From assembly GCA_030248065.1 (NCBI GenBank), contig JASAMV010003486.1:1-64000 (forward strand): a DNA stretch of 64,000 bases. Direction: 5' to 3'. The notes under the pieces are model-generated. The model had not been told where the DNA came from, ran no database searches, and saw nothing but the letters and a program-made list of their open reading frames with translations. Both the position numbers and the translations under genes were made by a program. Within the stretch, counting starts at the first letter, position 1; every line of letters starts with the position of its first letter. Positions 1 through 9,523 of the stretch are shown piece after piece. Origin of the DNA: Rhynchonema sp. JSB1_4 (taxonomy: Eukaryota; Nematoda; Chromadorea; Monhysterida; Xyalidae).

Positions 1-2743
1 TTTGCGGCTGCTGCTGCTGTTGTGTCGGCGTTGTGCTCGGCGTCACTGACACTCCCTGCAGACATTCACGAGCAATGTGTCCTGGCTGGTTGCACGTATG
101 ACACGTACGTGAATCGAATCCTCTTCCGCGGAATCCACCACCCCTGCCTCGAAAGCCCTGGCCACCACGCCAGCCACCATTGTAGCCGCCCTGGCCCTGC
201 TGTTGGCTTTGAGATTGCTGTTGGCCATTGTTGAAGTTGTTATTGAAACGGCCGCCCCTGCCACGGAAACCAAAACCGTTTCCCCGTTGAGGGAACCCAG
301 TATTTTGGCTCTGTTGCTGTTGCTGACCGCTTGCAGCTTTCTCATGCTCGGTCGCAACCAGGTATGCACGAACGGCAGCCATCATGGCATTCAGGTCCTT
401 CGATGGAACTTGTGTGCGCGCCAAATGCGCTCGCAGCTCTGGGGTTAGGCCACGGGAAAACAGCTGGCCCACATGCTCATGGAACACTGTCCTTGAAGCA
501 TCAGGATACACCTTGATCACCAAATCATGCACACGCTGCACATAACTTTCGATCGTTTCATTGTTCCTCCATTTGAAATTCGACATTTCAATTTCAGCAG
601 CAAAATCCGTCGATGTGCATCCGAACGTCACTTTCAGCGCTTTTGTGATTTTCTCAAAATCAAAGCGACTTGTGCCCTGATTTTCCCAGTATTGTCGTGC
701 GATTGGGCCCAACGTCAGATAGAACACGTACGCGGCCTCTTGTTGTGTCTGCGCACCGACCTCTCGGCACAGATGAGTCACTTCACGCACGAAAGCACCA
801 AAGTGCTGTTTCGATGTGTGACCATCATACTTGACTGTGCCCAATTTGTTGTGCAAAACCACATAATTCTTCAGCTTGGTTCGACGCTCCAAACTCAGCG
901 TCCAGTCGTTTTGCAGTGGTTTGCCGTCTCGCGTGAAATACTTGTATTCTTCTTCCAGTTCATAGCTGTTGATGTTGAATGCAGCAGACGTGTCTGCTGG
1001 CTCACGCTGTTGACCGGGTTGTGCAACCATTTGTTGGCCACCCAATTGTTGTTGCCAGTTCAACATGGCCAAATCTGTTGATTGGTCTAATTGTTCACGA
1101 CCATTTTCTTGAGCAATCGGTCTGTGCGACGGAGTCGGGCTGGGACGACGAGGGGGTGGTCGGCCACCGCCGCTACCACCACCATTGCCACCACCATTCC
1201 ATGGGGGGTCGCCTCCAGGGTCTCCAGGACCACCGCCGCCACCATAACCGCCACCACTGGCGCCATATCCATCACTTTGGCCCAAATATCCATTATTGTT
1301 GTCGTGTCCGCCATGACCGACCTCGCCTGGCACCACAAGACCGTTTCCGCCCGATGGCCCAGCCATAGCAGGCCATGGACCCCTCGGTGCACCAGTGTGC
1401 TGCGTACTTTGGCTTTGTCCAGCGATGTGTTGTTCCCGAATCCCATTCTGATCACCCTGTTGTGATCGAGCGCTGTTCACATTGGGCGGACCCAAATATT
1501 GACAGGCAAAATTGTAGACTTCCACCGCATCTTTTCGTGCCCAAGGTGCACTTCTTGGTGGGATGAATTGGCCTTGTTCGTTGCGCTGTGGTGCTTGCTG
1601 CGGTTGGTGTTCCCGATTCCCACTCTTGATGTGGATCGCAGCCTTGTCGATCTTTCCAATTCCAGAAATCCACAAAAACGTCCACAAATCCAGTTCTTTC
1701 ATTCGCAGACGCGCGACATCGTCAAAGTCACCATCTGGATATCGATCGGTCAGATATCGTTGCATTGCTTGCACAAAATTGGGGTTGATTTGATGCCATT
1801 CACGCACATCAACTTCAAAAACCCCGTCTCCAATTTGTCTGAAGATCATGTGCGGTCTGCGTTCGCCATTTTGTTGACGCTGCTCAGGCGACATCAGCGT
1901 TTCAGGCATCGGCATCGCACCCAAACCCGGACTAAATTCCAAGTCCCTGAGTCTGGAAGCCGGTCTGCCATCAATATTGTTGACCACAACTTGACCGTGT
2001 TGTGGTTGCTGCCTTTGTTCATTTGGCACTTGCAGCAAATCTTCATTCAAATCATTTCCATTTTCATTCACATTGTTCGGCTGTTCATTTGGCGGACGCT
2101 CAACCACCTGGTGCTGCTCTCCAGCACGCACATTTGGTGTTGACGTAAATCTGGGGCCGATATTTCTGTCGTTCTTCGGCTTGTCTCCAATATCGTTCAG
2201 CTTGCCCAGCTGCTGTTTCACTTTGTTGTTTCGATCGGCCATTTCGCGCACAAACAGCTCATTCTGCTGTCTTCGGTCATGCGCACGCGTGCTGCGCGGC
2301 TGAGAGACAGACGGGCGCCTTCTATTTTTATTTTGTTCGTCTTGTCGTTGTTCTGTCTGTCCAGCAGCCGGCTGTGCTGGGTTTCGAGCCATATCGTCGG
2401 GGTGAGCACAAGCATGAATTCCACTGAACTCAGCCTCAACCCCTTGCTCGACGCTTTCTTGTTCCAATAATTCATCGCCCATTCTTCGTTCGGCTAGCCC
2501 TTCAATAAAATTCCTTGTTCGTTGACTTTCGGGCTGATCTTCTGTCGGTCTGTCAGCCCCAGGCGATGGTTGACTCGTGCCAGGCAGCCTCAGCTGCGGA
2601 TTTTGCTCCATCAAATTTTTGACATGCGGGCAGTCCACAAAAATGTGGTTTTCATCACCACAACCAATGCAAACATGCACTGGATTTCTGGGCGCCGTCG
2701 TATCTCTGCGGTCGCCTCCAATGAAACTCCTGAGTCGGTTCAT
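1..2743 (-). CDS. Gag-like polyprotein ORF of an LTR-type retroelement (partial, open at left edge)
   Basis: One minus-strand frame is open from an in-frame stop at 2810-2812 to the window edge; the first ATG is at 2743-2741, giving at least 914 codons. Near the N-terminus is a CCHC zinc knuckle, CIGCGDENHIFVDC (about 2670-2630). A Gln/Asn-rich region and a long Gly/Pro-rich stretch (about 1320-1140) follow. Next comes a helical segment (about 980-390) with features of Ty3/gypsy capsids, including a W..Q....F..F and an NETIESYVQRVHDL stretch. An RG-rich stretch and a second knuckle, CHTCNQPGHIAREC (about 105-64), end the visible part. Protease, reverse transcriptase and integrase would lie beyond position 1. 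Assignment to a Gag is firm from the knuckle plus capsid-like region; the exact retroelement clade is not determined. Confidence 0.8.
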   Translation of the reverse strand, partial: MNRLRSFIGGDRRDTTAPRNPVHVCIGCGDENHIFVDCPHVKNLMEQNPQLRLPGTSQPSPGADRPTEDQPESQRTRNFIEGLAERRMGDELLEQESVEQGVEAEFSGIHACAHPDDMARNPAQPAAGQTEQRQDEQNKNRRRPSVSQPRSTRAHDRRQQNELFVREMADRNNKVKQQLGKLNDIGDKPKNDRNIGPRFTSTPNVRAGEQHQVVERPPNEQPNNVNENGNDLNEDLLQVPNEQRQQPQHGQVVVNNIDGRPASRLRDLEFSPGLGAMPMPETLMSPEQRQQNGERRPHMIFRQIGDGVFEVDVREWHQINPNFVQAMQRYLTDRYPDGDFDDVARLRMKELDLWTFLWISGIGKIDKAAIHIKSGNREHQPQQAPQRNEQGQFIPPRSAPWARKDAVEVYNFACQYLGPPNVNSARSQQGDQNGIREQHIAGQSQSTQHTGAPRGPWPAMAGPSGGNGLVVPGEVGHGGHDNNNGYLGQSDGYGASGGGYGGGGGPGDPGGDPPWNGGGNGGGSGGGRPPPRRPSPTPSHRPIAQENGREQLDQSTDLAMLNWQQQLGGQQMVAQPGQQREPADTSAAFNINSYELEEEYKYFTRDGKPLQNDWTLSLERRTKLKNYVVLHNKLGTVKYDGHTSKQHFGAFVREVTHLCREVGAQTQQEAAYVFYLTLGPIARQYWENQGTSRFDFEKITKALKVTFGCTSTDFAAEIEMSNFKWRNNETIESYVQRVHDLVIKVYPDASRTVFHEHVGQLFSRGLTPELRAHLARTQVPSKDLNAMMAAVRAYLVATEHEKAASGQQQQQSQNTGFPQRGNGFGFRGRGGRFNNNFNNGQQQSQSQQQGQGGYNGGWRGGQGFRGRGGGFRGRGFDSRTCHTCNQPGHIARECLQGVSVTPSTTPTQQQQQPQ

Positions 2744-4040
2744 TTTGTTCGTTGTCGCCGTTTTTCTTTCTTCAACAACAAAATCCAATCGGTCAATCAC
2801 GTCGGGTTTTCAAAACACGAAAACCAAGCAGCGACGCTGTGTTTCGTTCCGTCCCACAGCAAAAATCCAGACCGACGAGCTTGAATTTGATGTGAATGGG
2901 CTTTTGGGATCCAACACCCTAAGCCTCAGACACGGGCCCGTTTTTCGGACTGTCCTCCCAGAGATCCAACACTCCGGTGCAGTCAAAACGGCCTCAAATT
3001 TAGCGTTGAAACTGTATCGCCCAGGTCTCAGTACCCAGGTACAGCTTTCGTTCAAATCGGCCAAAAATCACTGTGTCGAGACTCCACAAAACAACCAGCA
3101 GGCCCAGTCACAAACTAGCGCAATTTGCGACAGGGGCCCGATCGCTCCTGGCTTTTCCAAGCCTCGTTTCGTCCGCTTCTTGTCGTTTGGGCCGGGGTCA
3201 GCACCCCCCCAAATTTTTCGGTCCTGTTTTTGGGCCGGGGTCAGCACCCCCCCAACTTTTGCAGTCGCGAATTTGGGCCGGGGTCGGCACCCCCCAACTT
3301 TTTCGATCGATTCTGGGGCTGGGTCAGCACCCCCCCAACTTTTCCAGTCTTTTGTTCGGGCTCACCACTTGTGATCTTGTGGGAGCACACCCGTCCAAGC
3401 ACTCCCACGAGGATCGCGCCGCACTCAGTCTCGTCGAGCGCAGCCAGGCAACACTCCCAGTGCAGCCACTGACACTCACAAACACGCTCTCCAATCGTCC
3501 ACAAGTCGTCCGTCGGATTCTTGACCAAATCCGACGGGAACACGCAGCCTTCTCAAGACTGCTTGCTGGCTTCTTCAGCCGGCCTCCTCAGGGCCGCACT
3601 TTCGGGCTCCTTTCGAGTCTTGTCTTCTTTCTTCTTTCTTGTTTCTTCTGTCTTCTTTCTTCGTCTAAAAGCTATAAAAGGAGATTGTTTGACCTGAAAT
3701 ACTTGCACACACAAAAATATAAGACAAACAGGCCAGCCAAATCAGCTGGCTGCAGCAATTCCTGCAGTTCTCACTTCGTTCGAACTGAACCCCCTTTTGC
3801 GCTTAGCTCAGCACACTTTATCCGGGGTTAGAACAGTAAATGAAATAGAAATAAAAGTAAACGGCACGACGACGCTACGAAACAAACAATATAAAATCTC
3901 TTCTGACTGCCAGCGACGAAACGAACTCTCACACAGAATAATCTGAACGCAATACAAGAGAAATCACATTTCCAGTCAGCAGGCGGAGGAGTGGCAGTCA
4001 ACTTGATCCAATAGCAGTGTCACCATGCACACGCGAGGGT
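2744..4040 (-). other. Upstream (5' leader or LTR) region of the gag element
   Basis: This stretch lies upstream of the gag ATG on the minus strand and has no convincing gene. It holds a G/C-rich minisatellite (3187-3358), a CT-rich tract (about 3605-3665) and a plus-strand CTATAAAAGG TATA-like string (about 3671). It should contain the 5' LTR and primer-binding site, but with only one end in view I could not define LTR borders. Confidence 0.4.
3187..3358. repeat. Minisatellite, four units of about 43 bp
   Basis: Four tandem units share the core GGGCCGGGGTCAGCACCCCC followed by an AACTTTT-like stretch; between cores the sequence varies. It sits in the leader of the gag element and may belong to it. 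Confidence 0.75.
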
Positions 4041-4043
4041 CAC

Positions 4044-4417
4044 ATTTCATTCACCACAGATGCTTAAAATTATACGCGTAAAAAATCCTAACAAAAAATG
4101 GCCAGGTTTCTGAAACCTTTTATTTTGTTATTCAATAACGCGGACGTTTCAATAGCTATTGTGCATTGCGGTTTTCGGCACACTGTTGGAGGTTGCTGTC
4201 ACTCTAGTGTCAAGCTTTGAAACAGCCTATTCGTGTCACAGCAGCGTTTCAAATTTTTTCGGTTTTTTTCATCAGGGGCAAACTTCAACGTGGCCGTGAA
4301 ACATCAGGAAGCAACCAATCGGCTCACCAGATTAGGGTCGAGTAACACGATGTCCAAACTTTGTTTATATATACTACCCCCCAAGATCAAGCGCGGTCGA
4401 AGGGTTGTTAAGGGATG
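4044..4417 (+). repeat. Solo arm of the TTAA foldback element
   Basis: Almost identical to 9143-9510, the right arm of the foldback at 8432-9523, and also present inverted at about 8450-8812. It starts at TTTCATTCACCACAG and ends at GGGTTGTTAA. The terminal CCAGCAGCTTTAA of the full element is missing, and so is the inner part with the opposite arm. Confidence 0.85.
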
Positions 4418-4490
4418 CGAGAGCATTGTGTGACTGTTGTATTTAGCAAATTGTTGAAAAAATTAATTTGGAGTCCTGTCTACGCCTAGG

Positions 4491-4543
4491 TTTCGCGGGG
4501 TATTCGAGACCATCGGCGTGACGTTGTGCCCCCCGCTCGTCAG
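4491..4543 (-). ncRNA. Hammerhead-ribozyme-like core in the 3' region of the Penelope-like element
   Basis: Read on the element's sense strand, CTGACGA (4543-4537) is followed by GCGGGG, a 30-base loop, CCCCGC and GAAA (4494-4491). This matches the hammerhead core CUGANGA, stem II, GAAA, including the G-C pair that closes stem II. Penelope-like elements are known to carry hammerheads. I could not find a convincing stem I, stem III or NUH cleavage site, and the stem II loop is long. It may be a decayed ribozyme or chance. Confidence 0.35.
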
Positions 4544-4757
4544 CCGAATAGCACAACCGCCATGTGAAACTCACTTAGTAAAAATGATAAATTTTAAAAG
4601 AAAAAAATTGTCTTTTTAGAGAAAAAAAATCTAAGAAATTAATAAATTGTAAATTGTATTACTGTTGCAATGTCGATAAGTAATATGAGTAAAACATAAT
4701 GCTGTTTATGACAAAACTGGGTGTTTTCTAAAAAACGGGGAGTCACAATTACCCAGT

Positions 4758-7643
4758 TTAGATAGCTGTGGTGAGTTTTTTAATTATGTGTTTATGAATT
4801 AGTTTTTTGTTAAGCAGGTTGTATTTCCATAATTGTTTTCTATATCTGGTTAGATAGTGTAGTATGATGTCAATGATTGCTGGTTTTTTGAATCCTCTTT
4901 CCATAAGTTTCCTACACATGTGTGTAACAGCTTCCAGCCGCTGTTCTTTAGTAGCGAGTAATCTGTTGAATCTGATACACTGTCCAGTGATCATACCTTT
5001 GAGTAGTCTGGAATGTACGCATGAATCTGCATCAAAGTATTTGCTTATCCAAAATTTGAAGTGATTTGTTTTGTCATATAAGTGTATTTTTTGCGTTTTT
5101 GTTTCAATTGTTAGATCTAAGTGGTTAATAGTGTTGTTTGATGCTTCTTTATTGAGCTTAAGTTCTTTTGGGTAGATTTCTTTATGTATTTTATCAAAAT
5201 TATAGTTTATGACTAACGTGTCATCTACATATCTAAATATTGGTGTGTCAATGTATATTCCTTTGTTTTTTTGCGAAAGAAATTTGAATTCTTCTGCGCT
5301 AAGGGTGAGGTCTGCAAGTAATGAAGATGCGTTGCCTCCCATTGGTATTCCTTTTATTTGATGCCAAATCATATTTCCCACAGAGATGTAAGATTGTGAA
5401 AGAACGGTGTTAATTAATTTCATAATGTTGGTTTTATGAAATGTAATATGTCGTTGTGATGTAAAAGTGTCATCACAGTAGAATATTTTGCTGTAATTGT
5501 AATTGTATGGTACGGCTATACTTTGCTTTTGGTTATTACAAAGTAATGTGATTAGGAAATTCATTGCTTTAAGTATGGTGTCATGTTTTAGTTCTGTGTA
5601 TAAAGTGCTGAAGTCATATGAAGCTGCACTGTATATATGTCGATTGCTTAATTTATCGTGTATTGTTTTAGCGACTTGGTAACTGTTATCTACCGAGATG
5701 TATAGTTTTTTGTTTGATCTGTGTTCTGATTTTTTAGTGTACGCTATAAAGTGTTTTTTGAAGAATTTTAGAATGTATAGTAGTAGTTCGGCTAGTGGTT
5801 TAGTGGTTGCTTTACTTGCTCCTGATATTTCTCTGAATTTAATTGGGTTTTTGTGGAATTTGGGGATGCAATAAAGGTTTGGAATAGTTGGTTCGCTATT
5901 ATATTTGAAATTTGGTATAAAGGTTTTTGTTATGCTTTCATGGTATTGTTTGAGTCCATCTATGGTGTAGTTGGATTGTACATATGTGGTGTTGTTTGTA
6001 CCAATGAGACCAATTGTTTTTAGAATTGTTTCGATGTAGAAAGTTTTGCACATGATTGCGTAGTTGTAACTGGCTTTGTCTACGCATGTGATGACGTATT
6101 TTTCGTGAATTGCGTCAATGTGTTCTTGTATATTATTATTTGGGTAAATTTCTGGTATTTTAAATTTACGCAAATTGTTGGTCATTATTTTTGATAGTTC
6201 AGTGTAGTAGTTGTCATTGTGAGACTTTTGTTTGTTTGTCAAATATTTTTTGAAAGGTTTGATGCATTCTTGGATGATGTTATTTGCATTTGACTGTTTT
6301 GGTGATCGGTAATTGGTTCCTTTCAGCATTAGATTTTCCAAGCGAGGTATATTTAGCACTTTGGGGTTTCCAGTGATTATGTGACCATGAATCGGATCGG
6401 TGTACATTGATTCCTTGCAATTGCAAGAATTTTTATTATGTTTGTATTTTTCGATAAATTCTTTTATGTTGATGTTTTTAACAGTGGAGTTGTAGTTGTA
6501 CAACTTCATACAAAATTTTGTGTTGTATTTGTAAACGATTTCTATGTCGTTAGTGTGATTGATGTTATGTTTGCGTTTTAGTGTTTTGTTGTTGTATAAA
6601 CGACCGAGATTGAGTACTTCTACCTGCTTATTGATGAAAGGAACGACAATTCTATCTTTCTTTTTATCTGGTTGTTGTTTTGTAAGTTGTTTGTCGTAAT
6701 ATCCGACAAAGAAGCCCATAATTAAGGCTTTGGTGGTTGGGTCGCAGTTATGTGAGTTTATTTTCTTGTACGCATAATTTAACGTCTTTTTTGAGCAGCT
6801 TTTTAGGAATCTGTAAACGTTGTTCATGTTATCTTGGTTTTGTAAACTTTCTACAGTTTCGAGTACATTGGTGTCTAGGATCTTGCTTCTTGAACGTTTG
6901 TTTCCTCTGTATCGATAGCGACGATCTAATTTGGTTGTAAAGTATGGATTTTGTTTGCTTTCTTCCATAAGGTTTGTGTTAGTTGCTAAACCATATCCCT
7001 TAACTACTTCGTTAAGACCATAAGGATATGCTGTGTTAAGTATTTCAATCCAGTTTTGTTCTTTTTTTAAAAGGTTTTGTTTATTCTGGTTAATATTTTC
7101 AAGTTCGTCGAGAACGTATATCATCATGTTCCTTGAACCGTGTTTTGTAAAGTGTTGTACAAGTTGTGTGGTTTTTGTTGAGTATTCAATATCGTGCTTG
7201 TGTTCTTGAAAGCGTGTTTTTAAAGTTCTTTTTGTTTCACCAACGTATTGTATGTTACAGACTGCGCATTCTATGCAGTAGATGATATTGTTGGAGTTAC
7301 AGTTGTAATAACCTGTACCAGGTTTACAGAAACTTGTGTTTGTGACATTGGATTTGATTGTATTTCTTGAAGTAATATGGTCGCATGTTTTACAATTATT
7401 TTTGTCGCATGCTTTTGTATGTTTGTGCTTGACTTGGTTTGTAGTTTTTATAATTTTAAGTTTTTCATGCGTGTTTTGTATTTGATAAACCGTAAGATTT
7501 GAAGGTGGGTTGGGGTTTTGGGAGTTGTTTGTCCAAAAAGAGTCCAAAAACAAAGAGTGTTTGTTTGAATCGCGATGTACAAGCATGATTGTGCGTAGTT
7601 TGGTAGTGACGGTTCTAACCCAAAAATTAGGAGAAATACCCAC
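4758..7643 (-). CDS. Penelope-like retroelement protein, Naiad type: GIY-YIG endonuclease followed by reverse transcriptase
   Basis: Uninterrupted 961-residue ORF. A cysteine cluster (C79, C84, C87, H89) precedes the GIY-YIG endonuclease: IIYC at 120-123, QYVGET at 132-137, the TRFQEHK segment with the catalytic-type Arg near 144, and KEQNWIEIL with the catalytic-type Glu near 196. The reverse transcriptase follows: a DKASYNYAIMCK segment (522-533), LYCIPKFHKNP (590-600), DFSTLYT as motif A (677-683), GIPMGGNASS as motif B (765-774) and YVDD as motif C (805-808), then a thumb-like tail. Ordinary Penelope elements carry GIY-YIG after the RT; the order seen here, with a Cys/His cluster, is that of the Naiad/Chlamys clade. 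The ORF is A/T-rich compared with its surroundings, as expected for a recent insertion. No stop or frameshift is visible, so it may be active. Confidence 0.93.
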   Translation of the reverse strand: MGISPNFWVRTVTTKLRTIMLVHRDSNKHSLFLDSFWTNNSQNPNPPSNLTVYQIQNTHEKLKIIKTTNQVKHKHTKACDKNNCKTCDHITSRNTIKSNVTNTSFCKPGTGYYNCNSNNIIYCIECAVCNIQYVGETKRTLKTRFQEHKHDIEYSTKTTQLVQHFTKHGSRNMMIYVLDELENINQNKQNLLKKEQNWIEILNTAYPYGLNEVVKGYGLATNTNLMEESKQNPYFTTKLDRRYRYRGNKRSRSKILDTNVLETVESLQNQDNMNNVYRFLKSCSKKTLNYAYKKINSHNCDPTTKALIMGFFVGYYDKQLTKQQPDKKKDRIVVPFINKQVEVLNLGRLYNNKTLKRKHNINHTNDIEIVYKYNTKFCMKLYNYNSTVKNINIKEFIEKYKHNKNSCNCKESMYTDPIHGHIITGNPKVLNIPRLENLMLKGTNYRSPKQSNANNIIQECIKPFKKYLTNKQKSHNDNYYTELSKIMTNNLRKFKIPEIYPNNNIQEHIDAIHEKYVITCVDKASYNYAIMCKTFYIETILKTIGLIGTNNTTYVQSNYTIDGLKQYHESITKTFIPNFKYNSEPTIPNLYCIPKFHKNPIKFREISGASKATTKPLAELLLYILKFFKKHFIAYTKKSEHRSNKKLYISVDNSYQVAKTIHDKLSNRHIYSAASYDFSTLYTELKHDTILKAMNFLITLLCNNQKQSIAVPYNYNYSKIFYCDDTFTSQRHITFHKTNIMKLINTVLSQSYISVGNMIWHQIKGIPMGGNASSLLADLTLSAEEFKFLSQKNKGIYIDTPIFRYVDDTLVINYNFDKIHKEIYPKELKLNKEASNNTINHLDLTIETKTQKIHLYDKTNHFKFWISKYFDADSCVHSRLLKGMITGQCIRFNRLLATKEQRLEAVTHMCRKLMERGFKKPAIIDIILHYLTRYRKQLWKYNLLNKKLIHKHIIKKLTTAI

Positions 7644-7817
7644 CTATAAGTCGTAGGTACGAATGTAATGGTTTTAACGGAATGCATAAAAAATAATATG
7701 AACCAAGTCAATGACAGAAAATAGGTAGTGTGAAAAACTGTATTCACAATTGGATTTCGCCTAGTTGATAGTACGAGCAAACGTGAATGTTTTGTGAGTG
7801 TATGGCACCCGTGAGGG

Positions 7818-7905
7818 TACCCAAGACGGGTTGGCAGACACCGAAGTGAATGCCCAAGACGTGAGTAGCACACACCGAAGTGTATGCTCAAGACAGGTAG
7901 TAAAA
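7818..7905. repeat. Short tandem repeat upstream of the Penelope-like ORF
   Basis: Units of about 33 bp share CCCAAGACG and ACACCGAAGTG (two full units and one partial). They lie 175-260 bp upstream of the ORF start, in its probable 5' untranslated or terminal region. Confidence 0.6.
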
Positions 7906-8431
7906 GCGCATGGTACATGACAAGTAAAATAATAAAAAATAAATGTACAAAATGGAGGTTTTCTGAAAACCAAGAAATTGAATTTTGGAAAAAGAGTTGT
8001 GTTGATATTTGTGCGAAATTGTTGTGTGGTTGTTTTAGGTTAGGTTTCTAAAGTTTACTATAAGAAAAAGATTAATCGTTTCTTATGCTAGTTCACAAAG
8101 CATCAAGTCTCAAGCCAACCCTGGCGCCACTTTGCACCTTGCAGAAATATACCTATACTACACAAGTATTACGGTTGTTACCCAAAGCATGCGGGCCCCT
8201 AACCGGGAAATTCCGGATTTCTACTCCACTGGCTTCATCTGGTCGAAATGCCAGACCTGTGTCTTATAGCACCAATTTGTTCAATTTCTTTCTCAGATCG
8301 TTCTTTGTCATGTTTCACACACTATGTCATGCAGGCATGTCCCACTCACGTACATATACAGTACCATAAACAGCCTTTTTATGTTTGTTTGTATGTCATT
8401 TTTATCAAAACACATGGATAAGTTCCAGTTA

Positions 8432-9523
8432 TTAAAGGTGCTGGTTAACAACCCTTCGACCGCGCTTGATCTTGGGGGGCAGTATATTTTAACAAAGTTT
8501 GGACATCGTGTTACTCGACCCTAATCTGGTGAGCCGATTGGTTGCTTCCTGATGTTTCACGGCCACGTTGAAGTTTGCCCCTGATAAAAAAACCGAAAAA
8601 AATTGAAATGCTGCTGTGACATGAATAGGCGGTTTCAAAGTTTGCTACTGGAGTGACAGCAACCTCCAACATTGTGGCGAAAACCGTAATGCACAATAGC
8701 TATTGAAACGTCCGCATTGTTGAATAAAAAAATATAAGGTTTCAGAAACCTGGCCATTTTTTGTTACGATTTTCTACTCGTATAATTTTAAGCATCTGTG
8801 GTGAATGAAATAAGTTATCAATTACAAATAAAAACCCTCTAATTATCAAGTTTTTTGTTTGTGCTCCCCAGTTTTCAAAACCCTACACAGCTCACACAAT
8901 GTTTACCACAACATGCGCAAGGCAGCCATTCCACAGCGCACACACACAACAAAGCTTGCCAGCTGAAACATTTCTGTGTTGTCGCTGTGCCGGCTGTGTG
9001 TTGTCGTTGTGTGTGCGCTGTGGAATGGCTGTCTTGCGCATGTTGTGGTAAACATTGTGTGAGCTGTGTAGGGTTTTGAAAACTGGGAAGCACAAACAAA
9101 AAACTTGATAATTAGAGGATTTTTATCTGTAATTGACAATTTATTTCATTCACCACAGATGCTTAAAATTATACGCGTAAAAAATCCTAACAAAAAATGG
9201 CCAGGTTTCTGAAACCTTTTATTTTGTTATTCAATAACGCGGACGTTTCAATAGCTATTGTGCATTGCGGTTTTCGGCACACTGTTGGAGGTTGCTGTCA
9301 CTCTAGTGTCAAGCTTTGAAACAGCCTATTCGTGTCACAGCAGCGTTTCAAATTTTTTCGGTTTTTTTCATCAGGGGCAAACTTCAACGTGGCCGTGAAA
9401 CATCAGGAAGCAACCAATCGGCTCACCAGATTAGGGTCGAGTAACACGATGTCCAAACTTTGTTTATATATACTACCCCCCAAGATCAAGCGCGGTCGAA
9501 GGGTTGTTAACCAGCAGCTTTAA
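8432..9523. mobile_element. Foldback element, about 1.09 kb, with TTAA at both ends
   Basis: Two arms of roughly 510-520 bp are inverted copies of each other around a loop of about 65 bp (8951-9014). The left end reads TTAAAGGTGCTGGTTAAC and the right end is its near-exact reverse complement. TTAA on both sides fits a TTAA target duplication, used by the piggyBac and Kolobok superfamilies. No transposase is encoded; the mirrored small ORFs in the arms are a by-product of the palindrome. Confidence 0.8.

Noticed and set aside
1091..2143. Plus-strand ORFs across the gag region
   Set aside because: Shadows of the long minus-strand Gag frame, which has zinc knuckles and continuous coding.
8855..9139. 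Near-identical Cys-rich ORFs on both strands
   Set aside because: They are mirror images caused by the foldback palindrome, not genes.
4044..9523. Idea that the Penelope-like element is inserted into a single foldback copy
   Set aside because: The missing terminus of the left arm is not found at the other side of the element, and the foldback at 8432-9523 is complete on its own.
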